Source of the DNA: Hyaloperonospora brassicae
Lineage: Eukaryota > Oomycota > Peronosporomycetes > Peronosporales > Peronosporaceae
Assembly (NCBI GenBank): GCA_947650285.1
Contig: CANTFL010000251.1
Location: forward strand, 248,001-312,000
Length of the DNA stretch: 64,000 nt
Reading direction: 5' to 3'
The notes under the pieces are model-generated. The model worked only from the letters and a program-made list of their open reading frames with translations. It did no database searches and was not told where the DNA came from. Shown here piece after piece: positions 57,401-64,000 of the stretch; within the stretch, counting starts at the first letter, position 1; every line of letters begins with the position of its first letter. Made by a program: the position numbers and the translations under genes.

Positions 57401-58708
57401 GAATTCGATCAAATCCTTATACAAAGGATTTGCCTGAAGTGACTCCCAGGATTGGGACGCGTATCGCTCAATCCGAGTCTTCTCATCGAGGACACTTTCG
57501 TCCATCGATGAGCTGCTGAGAACCCGTTCGTTCTCAGCAAATACTGTTGCCGACCGAATGTCGGTCACATACTCGTCCTCTGTGACGAGTATGCAGATCT
57601 GCTTGACTTTGCCACTACGCAGATCACGCAAGAACCGTTTCGGTTCTAGCGTTGGCAACTGAGTTATCTCCGAAGTCAACTTCGGAGGCACAATCAGATC
57701 AAGCGTATAAGCGCCTACGCTTGATCCGTCATTAACCAAGACGTTCAACGTCTCGGTTTCTTCCTGGGATCTTGCTTCCACAGGTTGCTGAGGGCCTGAT
57801 CCCTCAGCAAGCAACTCTTGAGGAACTCCTTCCTCAAGTACGTGGGGACTTATTCCCTCGACGTCTTCCGACTGTGGCTGTGCAACCACAGTCAGGAACC
57901 GATCCTCTACGGTCGACTCTCCAGTCGACCTAGGATTTTCATGTTGCCCCTTGGGGGCAACAGATTTCTTTCTTCTAAGATGCTGCCCGCTAGGCATGCA
58001 TCCATGTCCCGGTCCACTCGACTTATTCGAGTGGTGGACCTTCGGCGCAGCCTGTACTTCTGTACAGCCGCCGGGAGCTTGCTCCACAGTGTAGTGATCA
58101 ACTACACTGTGACCTTGTGCAGTCGTGCTAACGACCGTACCGCAAGTGAGGCCATCGCACTCACTCGCAGAACATCCACACGCTTGTGGACGCTCCAAGA
58201 TGTTCATCAGATGGCCATCTGATGAACAAGCAGCAGGCATCTTCACGGATCGATGCTGCCAGCTCACCCTTGGCTCGTATTTTCTGAGCCAAGGTAATCC
58301 CAGGATGACATCAAATTTGTCATCCAGATCTAGTACGATGAAATCATCATCGTACTGCTCGCCCTCTAACGTGTAGTGGATTCCTACTACACGTTTCTCA
58401 ATGGTTATCGATGCGCCTGTTGCAAGGCGCACCGTCATCCTTGTGAGGGGAATGTCGCGCTCAACGAACTTGAGCCTACGACCCTCTAGTGACTGGCGAC
58501 GAACAAAGTTGTTCGACGCCCCACAGTCTACTAGGGCACGAAGCGACAAATCATTTGTCGCTTCCAACTTCAAGGTGATGAGCGAAACGTCATCACCAGG
58601 TGCAGAGACACACAATGATTGTGTATCTGGAGCAACTTTCGTCAAGAGATTTGCAAATTCTCTTGAGGTTGCTGGATCAGTAGGGCGCTCCGCCCCTACT
58701 GACCCCAA
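53802..58708 (-). CDS. Gypsy pol: protease, RT, RNase H, integrase, chromodomain
   Basis: The frame has no ATG at its 5' end (it opens on TTG at 58708 within the end of gag), consistent with expression by -1 frameshifting. In order: aspartic protease ALVDCGASNNFV; RT with SSPTFCVRKATGGWRIV, the active-site YFDD (about 56,838-56,861) and LPQGLSNAPATF-like MPQGLSNAPATF; RNase H with VVCDASDFAIGCAL and YTDHASLR; integrase with an HHCC finger (HDAPTSGHRG...CEVCQ), MDFVFGFP, VSDRDPRF and GQKERANRVLEE; and a C-terminal chromodomain (FLVERILNHRDD, YLVQWRGYPPSWNSWEP; about 53,830-54,000). The main frame (54782-58708) breaks near 55,030 at a G6 run, after which the C-terminal frame (53802-55034) continues. 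One indel separates them. It may be a sequencing error, an inactivating mutation or recoding. All catalytic motifs otherwise look intact. Confidence 0.9.
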
Positions 58709-58717
58709 CCATTTTTT
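58678..58717 (-). promoter_or_regulatory. Gag-pol -1 ribosomal frameshift signal
   Basis: In the gag frame the heptamer A-AAA-AAU (plus-strand 58711-58717) matches the X-XXY-YYZ rule. Nine bases further is a stem-loop with arms CAGTAGGG and CCCTACTG extended by GCG/CGC with one bulge (58678-58701). The pol frame is exactly -1 relative to gag and is open here. This is the textbook arrangement; activity is not tested. Hairpins are abundant throughout the element, so the stem alone is weak evidence. Confidence 0.7.
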
Positions 58718-59850
58718 GATGGCCCGTCTCGCTGTTGCGGCTTCGCAACAGCGCTGGACCCACGCCCATTGCCCTTTCTGGCGAATGGTCGTCCATTTCG
58801 CTCAGTACTGTTTGGTACTGGGCGCGGAGCACTACACTCGTATGCGTAGTGCCCTAACTTCTGACAGCGATTGCACCTCTGCAATCGCTTGTTGCTTGTA
58901 GAGCGAGGTCTCTCGCTCTCAACATAACAGAGGTCCATTGGTTCTGGACCTCCGATCTCTTGTCGTCTCGGTGGACGGTAAGAGTTTGAGCTAGCATGAG
59001 CCTGTCTCATGCTAAAGTCTTCCTGTTCCGCGGCTGATATCGCTTCTTCAAGCGTATTCAGCTCAAGGCGGAACAGGTGGCTCCTGACGGGCCCTTCTGC
59101 GAGCCCTTGCATGAACACCGTAATCAACGTGTGTTCATGAACTGGGTTTGCAGTTATACTACTCGCAAGGAGTCGTATATGTTGTGCGTAAGCGTGCACA
59201 TCACGCTTACCCTGCTTGAGTTTCAGGAGCTCTGAACGAGCCCTGAACTCAGCACGTGGCGGCTCAAACGTTTGTCTGAGCCGGGACTTGAAGTCATCTA
59301 GCGACCTAAACACATTTGGGTCGCTACTCTCGAGTCCCAGGGACCAAGTTTTGGCACGCCCTGCCAAGTGGGTCTGAGCAAATGTGAGTTTCATTTGCTC
59401 ATCTTCGACGCGACGAGCCCTTAAGGCTCTGTCGAGTTCGACAAACCATAGTAACAGGGAGTCCTCCGGGACTCCACTGTACTTGGAGATGTCGACTTTC
59501 ATCACTTCGGGACGACGCGCATGCGCCGTCCCGCCCACAGCAGCATGGAATTGCTGCTGTCTCAACAGCTCCGTCTGTTGAGCACCGAGTTCTCTCAACT
59601 GCTCGGCCTGTTGAGAGCCTTGCTGGTGAAGCAAGGCTACTTTCTCCCTCTCGAGAGCAAGTTCATTGTGAATGAACTTGGCGATAGCAGCATGTTGTTG
59701 GTCTCTGTCTAGAGACTCCAACATGGTGCTGACGACGAGTTCGCCTACGGTAGAACTCATTCGTTCTACCGCACCCCATTCGATGTCACTCAAATGGGTA
59801 AACCCTTCACGCGTGGCGTGAAAGGTGTCTTCTTCATCCAACATGTTCAT
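58696..59850 (-). CDS. Gypsy gag
   Basis: 384 aa from ATG 59850. It has an N-terminal acidic and coiled-coil part (LALEREKVALLHQQG, LRELGAQQTELLRQQQ), a retrotransposon-gag core (TFAQTHLAGRAKTWSL...LKQGKRDVHAYAQHIRLLA) and a C-terminal CCHC zinc knuckle CNRCQKLGHYAYEC. Gag forms the cytoplasmic particle that packages element RNA. It terminates at a TAG inside a stem-loop just after an A-AAA-AAU heptamer, so pol is most likely made as a -1 frameshift fusion. The start codon lies inside the stem of a 12-bp-arm hairpin (59834-59859). Confidence 0.9.
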   Translation of the reverse strand: MNMLDEEDTFHATREGFTHLSDIEWGAVERMSSTVGELVVSTMLESLDRDQQHAAIAKFIHNELALEREKVALLHQQGSQQAEQLRELGAQQTELLRQQQFHAAVGGTAHARRPEVMKVDISKYSGVPEDSLLLWFVELDRALRARRVEDEQMKLTFAQTHLAGRAKTWSLGLESSDPNVFRSLDDFKSRLRQTFEPPRAEFRARSELLKLKQGKRDVHAYAQHIRLLASSITANPVHEHTLITVFMQGLAEGPVRSHLFRLELNTLEEAISAAEQEDFSMRQAHASSNSYRPPRRQEIGGPEPMDLCYVESERPRSTSNKRLQRCNRCQKLGHYAYECSAPRPVPNSTERNGRPFARKGNGRGSSAVAKPQQRDGPSKNGWGQ

Positions 59851-59876
59851 GTTGGATGATGTGGTCCTTGGAAGGA

Positions 59877-59892
59877 CTACAAAGTGCTACCA
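59877..59892 (-). other. Primer-binding site
   Basis: On the element strand TGGTAGCACTTTGTAG begins two bases after the 5' LTR. It starts with the TGG expected to pair with a tRNA 3' CCA. I cannot assign the tRNA from memory. Confidence 0.6.
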
Positions 59893-59894
59893 GG

Positions 59895-60282
59895 TGTAAC
59901 GGGGCACACCCTTGCGTAACTTAACGCAAGGGATTTGGGTGCCCCGACGGACGTACACGTGGCGAGCGAGGAAGCGTAGGTAGGGTAAAAGTAGAACTGT
60001 TATATTAATAAATTAAGTCTTTAAACTACTGTCTCTTCGTTTGACTTAATTTAATTATACTAATATAACTGCATGTATGGTGACGTCTCGTCACCACTCA
60101 TTGCGCGCGTCTTGCGGCGATTGGTGGGTTGATATCATCACGATATCAACCAATGAACAGCCCCTTTGGTCGACCCTTCAATATCACCACTTTGGTGATA
60201 TTGTTTAAAGAATATCCATCTTATATTCTTTATTGTCACTTTCCTTAAGTGACAATATCATGTAACGGGCTGCCCCGTTACA
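59895..60282 (-). repeat. 5' LTR of the young Gypsy element
   Basis: 388 bp, apparently identical to the other LTR. GTTTC follows immediately outside, matching the five bases before 52308. Confidence 0.95.
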
Positions 60283-60454
60283 GTTTCATCTTGGGCTCCT
60301 TTTGTTGTAAACAGCAGATAACTTGAGTTGGTGGTGGTTCAGCTGGCCGTGTTTCAGGAAAGCCGTCACCAGATTATGGTGCGGCAGCACATGCAATCCA
60401 TCCGAGCTCTGGTACTATGCTTCATAGTGGCTCGTCGGACTGCAATGTACTTTG

Positions 60455-60846
60455 TGTAACGGGGCAGCCCGTTACATGAAAATGTCATTTGAGAGATAAT
60501 GACAATAAAGAATATTATGTTAAATATTCTTTTAACAATATCACCAATAGTGGTGATATTGATGGGTCGACCAAAGAGTCTGTTCATTGGTTGATATCTT
60601 GACGATATCAACCCACCAATCGCCGCAAGACGCGCGCAATGAGTGGTGACGAGACGTCACCATACACTCAGTTAGATTAGTATAATTAAGTTAAGTCAAA
60701 CAGAGAGACAGTGGTTAAAAGACTTAATTATATTAATATAACAGTTCTGCTTTTACCTTACCTACGCTTCCTCGCTTGCCTTGTGTACGTCTGTCGGGGC
60801 ACCGAAACCCTTGCGTTCAATTCACGCAAGGGTGTGCCCCGTTACA
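60455..60846 (+). repeat. Diverged solo LTR of the same family, inverted
   Basis: 392 bp, beginning TGTAACGGGGCAGCCC and ending GCCCCGTTACA. It is the reverse complement of the young element's LTR with many substitutions. Flanks CTTTG (60450-60454) and CCTTG (60847-60851) agree at four of five bases, suggesting an old target duplication. Stems of the LTR hairpins are kept while loops differ. Confidence 0.85.
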
Positions 60847-61482
60847 CCTTGAGTGAATTCGCCGTTTGTCGTCAATATAAGCGCATACCTTGCATCCCAT
60901 GTGCGTGTGCAGCCGCCACGAGATGCTGCTTCGACGAAGATAGAAGGAGAAAAGAGACGAAGAGGCTATGGCGATCAAAGCGCGGTAAGTTTGCACCTAT
61001 ACGATGCAGTATAGCCGGATTTGCAGAGCTGCGAACTCGCACTCGACTCGACAACCTGAATCAAGACCGAAGTTGGCGACATAGGAAGTAACGATAATTC
61101 AAATGGTATGGCACCGCAGCCGCTGCCGCTTGAGTTGAGTCTGTGTACTCATAATCAGATCGTGTGTAGACACAATTGATGGGAAGAGCACACGTGGGGG
61201 AGAAGTGAAACGTACCATGCGAGCCACACATGGCCTACGTGTGCGACTAAATCGCTAAGCAGAAGAGCATGTGCAACTTGACCAGATCCTCTAATTCTGG
61301 ACAACCACGTCGGAAACAGAAATCAGGGACAGAGAGACACACCCCAAGACATTTTGTCGACGCTCAAGGGACAGCGATACTCCTTCTCGGCCGACATGTT
61401 GTACTACATTGGCAAAGCCTTTCCCCCAGATCATTCCAAGTGAGTGAGAAGATGAGGTATATTTAGGTACGCGAACGACCCG
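60847..61482. other. Non-coding region
   Basis: No supported gene. The 126-codon plus-strand frame at 60711-61091 begins inside the solo LTR and has no domain. Confidence 0.5.
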
Positions 61483-62039
61483 CTATATCCTGTCTACAGG
61501 TAACAAAGTCACCGTGTGGGACCACTGCTTTATATACCAGGTTAGTACTAGACCTCGGACCGCCACACGACGTTGCGCATGGTGTTGCCGCGAGATGACC
61601 ATCCCCCTCGCGGTCAGTGCGGGGCCCTGTAGTTCGGTATGTTCGGCTAGGGAAACCTCCAGCCAGTGATTGACATCACTGTCGAGGAAGGCCGCGGCCT
61701 CTGAGACGACACGGCGCCCCGAGGTAGCGTGCACTTGAACGGAGGCACATGAGTCCATAGCGAGATTGGCCAGTCGATCCGCCATCTTGTTGTAGTCGCG
61801 GTAGCAATGGCCCCAGCTGGTGACGTCATATCGTCTGCTAAAGCCCGTGCTTCCCGAAAAGGCAACTTCAGGTGTGGCTTGCGAGGGGGTGATGGGTACG
61901 AGGTTGTGATAGCACGAGCGCACTGTCCCCAACGACATGCAAAGGTGAGTATCCGATAGCATTTGTTTGGCGGAGACCGTTGACTAGCTCCCGGTATTCC
62001 GCGACATTTTTAATAGTATGAGTAGAGCTGTAGGACATG
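61483..62039 (-). pseudogene. RNase H domain relic, probably from a retroelement
   Basis: Two overlapping minus-strand frames. The upstream one has KNVAEYRELVNGLR and LHVVGDSALVLSQ, the downstream one CYRDYNKMADRLANLAMDS. These are the E, D and final-helix motifs of type I RNase H as found in oomycete non-LTR and related elements. A frameshift near 61,900 separates them. The 5' side is cut by the LTR starting at 62040. Confidence 0.65.
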
Positions 62040-62331
62040 TGTTGGAATGTTGGAAATGGGTGCAAGGGTACGTAAAGGCGATGGGAGTGTTCGGCCGGTG
62101 ACTTGGGGTTTTATTTGGAAACATGATGTCACAAACTCGCTGTGCGCACAATATGAACGCCGAGTGACAATCAGGATAGTGATTCGAGTAGGGCTAGAAT
62201 GCGTGCGAAATGGATGACTGGAGCAGAGAGCTTTGGGGAGCATAACAGAGAAGAGAGAACTAGTAAGGAAATACAACAGTATCTTATTGTTCACCTCCGG
62301 CTTCCTTCTCACAACACGCATCTTGCCAACA
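62040..62331 (+). repeat. Probable 5' LTR of the second Copia element
   Basis: 292 bp beginning TGTTGG and ending CCAACA, directly followed by the primer-binding site. The left end is inferred from the inverted termini and from truncation of the RNase H relic at this point. The partner LTR is outside the window. Confidence 0.5.
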
Positions 62332-62343
62332 GGTTATGAGCCC
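62332..62343 (+). other. Primer-binding site (initiator tRNA-Met anticodon arm)
   Basis: GGTTATGAGCCC, identical to the site at 25020-25031 in the first Copia element. It follows the LTR end CCAACA with no gap. Confidence 0.75.
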
Positions 62344-62344
62344 A

Positions 62345-64000
62345 ATGGCCGCAACTACTGAACCGACGACGAAGCCACCAGGGGGTATCCCGCGAGCCGC
62401 GCCAAGGACCGGCTCGCCAGCGAGTGCGCCTACCGCACCCGCAGTCGTCAACGATTGACCCACTCGCGAGGGCGGGCAGCGAGACGATGAGATCCTCACC
62501 GCGCTCGCCGCACTCACCGATCGACTGGCGAGCCTCGAGTCGTCCCAGAGAGTACGAGACGAGGAGGAGCGCATGCTCGTGGACGTGGAGAGAGGACTGT
62601 TAGCCTCGAAAATCGGCTTCAACATGCGCGGTCGACCGATGACGATCGACGCGATCGAAGACGCAAGGGTGAAGGCACCGGTGCCGCGTGGGTACCAGCG
62701 CGCGACTGATCTTGGCGCGTCGCGATTTGCATCGCTCGAGCCACCTCGCACCCGCGCAGCACCTCAGCTGCAGCAGCGCGCACCTGCGCATGCGCCACCT
62801 CCACAGGAGTATGCAACGCTACCGCCGCCGCAACCAGTCGCTCCGCCACAAGCGTATGTGCGACCGGGCCTCAACGGCTATGGGATGCCGTCGGCAAGCC
62901 AGCGAAGTTGAACATACGCAAGTTCGATGGTACAGAGCTGTACCGCGGACTCGGGGGCAGATTCTTTGATTGGGGGCGTACGTTTGTGCGCGCGGTGAGC
63001 CTCGAGGAAGCGTCGTGTGGTTTCGGATGGACCGAAGACGTCAAGGTCGACCTGCTTGGGCACTTTCTCGCCGGCACGGCTGAGAGGTACTATCACAAGC
63101 AGACCGATACCTGCTGGACGCAATCACCCACACTGGAGTACATCATGGAGCAGCACCTGCGCACGTTCAAGACGTCAATCACGGCAAGCCAGGCGATGAA
63201 GTTATTCATGGCCAAGAAGGACGCACGGCGCACCTGGGCCAATCACTTCCTGTATATGGTCGCCGTCAGCGAGGCGCGTGGTAGTGCCGACTCGCTTGTT
63301 CTCGATAACATCGTCCACCATGCTTCGCCGGAGCTGATGAATGTGATGCTGTCCAAGTATGAACCCACGCGAGTCGACTACCTGCGCCACGCCGAGGATC
63401 TGGCGCACCTCGCGCAGTCCATCGAGCACGGCAGCAGCGCGGTGGGTCGTGAGGTCGTCGCCGCGCACGTGGAAGGCAAACCCAAGGGCGCGATCACGTG
63501 CTACCGATGTGGGTGACCAGGACACATCGCGTCCGACTGTCGCGCGCGAGTCGTGCACGACGACGAGACACCCGCGGAGGGTGGAGGCGCCAGCATGATC
63601 CTTGCACTGACCGAGAAGCGCAGGGCGACCACGAAGAAGCGCATCAGAAGGAAGAAGGGATCGCGCGGCAAGGACGCCGCAGCGACCAATGCAAGCGATG
63701 GAGCGCGAGCCATGGACGACTCATGCGGCTTCTTGCTTGCGACGAGCGACGGAGTACGAGCCACGGACGGCACACGCGGCTTCGTACTTGAGGCGACCGA
63801 TGCCATGGGCGTCTTCCGAGGAGACTGGATCCTCGATAGCGGAGCGAGCCGGCATCTTGTATACGACGAGTCGCTGCTGCTCAAATCGACGGCTTGCAGC
63901 CACGAGATTGCGATGGCAGACGGCGAGTCGCTTCACTTGACGCGTGTTGGCAGCGTGCGCCTCGAGGTTCTCGCTCGCAGCGCTGAGGCGGTAGTGACGC
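62345..64000 (+). pseudogene. Copia gag-protease, interrupted
   Basis: ATG at 62345, one base after the primer-binding site, opens a Pro/Ala/Thr-rich N-terminus. An in-frame TGA follows at 62456-62458, then a coiled-coil segment (ILTALAALTDRLASLE) and a Pro/Gln-rich linker. A frameshift near 62,900 leads into the gag core (62908-63516: [22 protein letters not shown]). The zinc knuckle reads CYRCG-stop-PGHIASDC, with TGA at 63514-63516. The frame then stays open through a Lys-rich linker to the protease motif WILDSGASRHLVYDESLL (from 63826) and the window end. Confidence 0.8.

Larger units (their letters stand above)
52308..60282 (-). mobile_element. Young Gypsy/chromodomain retrotransposon made of dense hairpins
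   Basis: A complete element of 7,975 bp. Its two 388-bp LTRs (TGTAAC...GTTACA) look identical, and a perfect 5-bp target duplication GTTTC (52303-52307, 60283-60287) flanks it. Both points indicate recent insertion. Gag-pol runs on the minus strand, with a primer-binding site beside the 5' LTR (59895-60282) and a purine tract beside the 3' LTR (52308-52695). An extra ORF lies on the plus strand. Uniquely in this window, the DNA is a near-continuous run of inverted repeats with arms of 5-12 bp and loops of 0-10. Examples are 52880-52905, 53307-53326, 54088-54111, 56861-56880, 56884-56910, 56988-57009, 57129-57148, 57241-57269 and 59834-59859. Confidence 0.95.
62040..64000 (+). mobile_element. 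Second Copia retrotransposon, 5' part (runs off the window)
   Basis: The 5' LTR, primer-binding site, gag and the start of the protease are present in the plus orientation. The rest lies beyond the window end. Gag matches that of the first Copia element, and the primer-binding site is the same 12 bases. In-frame stops and a frameshift show it is not intact. Confidence 0.8.

Overview
The window looks like nuclear DNA from a Peronosporales-type oomycete (Phytophthora or downy-mildew lineage). I infer this from the short introns (about 70-210 bp), initiator-like CTCATTC motifs, a catalytically dead trypsin-fold protein of the glucanase-inhibitor type, FYVE-domain fusions, and a heavy load of Ty3/Gypsy and Ty1/Copia retrotransposons. 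The species cannot be named from the sequence alone.

Positions 1-17,040 form a gene island of mostly housekeeping genes: a secreted serine-protease homologue without the catalytic His and Ser (420-1364); a six-exon choline-transporter-like (SLC44/CTL) membrane protein (3264-5826); a FYVE-GRAM-VASt-TM candidate sterol-transfer protein (6566-9130); a BMT5-like rRNA methyltransferase fused to C2H2 zinc fingers (10301-11755); a DIM1/KsgA rRNA dimethylase with a mitochondrial-type leader (12371-13405); an acidic unknown protein (13603-14889, minus) divergent from a centrin-like EF-hand gene (15097-15756) across a CCAAT-box promoter; and the TOR-complex subunit LST8 (15843-17040, minus). An exact 22-bp x 12 tandem array lies just upstream of LST8.

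Positions 17,659-25,394 are a complete but decayed Copia element on the minus strand (363-bp LTRs, CTGAA target duplication). The 5' half of a Gypsy element is spliced into its gag. Positions about 26.3-37.8 kb are a strongly decayed, GATC-rich Gypsy element on the minus strand. Positions 37.8-52.3 kb have few genes: one two-exon SAP-like/coiled-coil protein (43281-46148, minus), a possible small spliced gene, and a segment of about 1.6 kb with a 121-bp tandem array between 15-bp direct repeats.

Positions 52,308-60,282 are a very young Gypsy/chromodomain retrotransposon. Its 388-bp LTRs look identical and are flanked by a perfect GTTTC duplication. Gag-pol is on the minus strand with a canonical -1 frameshift signal. 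A 534-aa accessory ORF on the plus strand overlaps the chromodomain region in antisense. The most striking feature is that the whole element (LTRs, gag, pol and accessory ORF) is built of almost back-to-back short hairpins, including perfect palindromes inside conserved RT coding sequence. Comparison with a diverged, inverted solo LTR 172 bp away shows conserved stems, changed loops and one compensatory base-pair change. I regard this as the best candidate here for an undescribed biological system. The window ends in an RNase H relic and the 5' part of a second Copia element on the plus strand.
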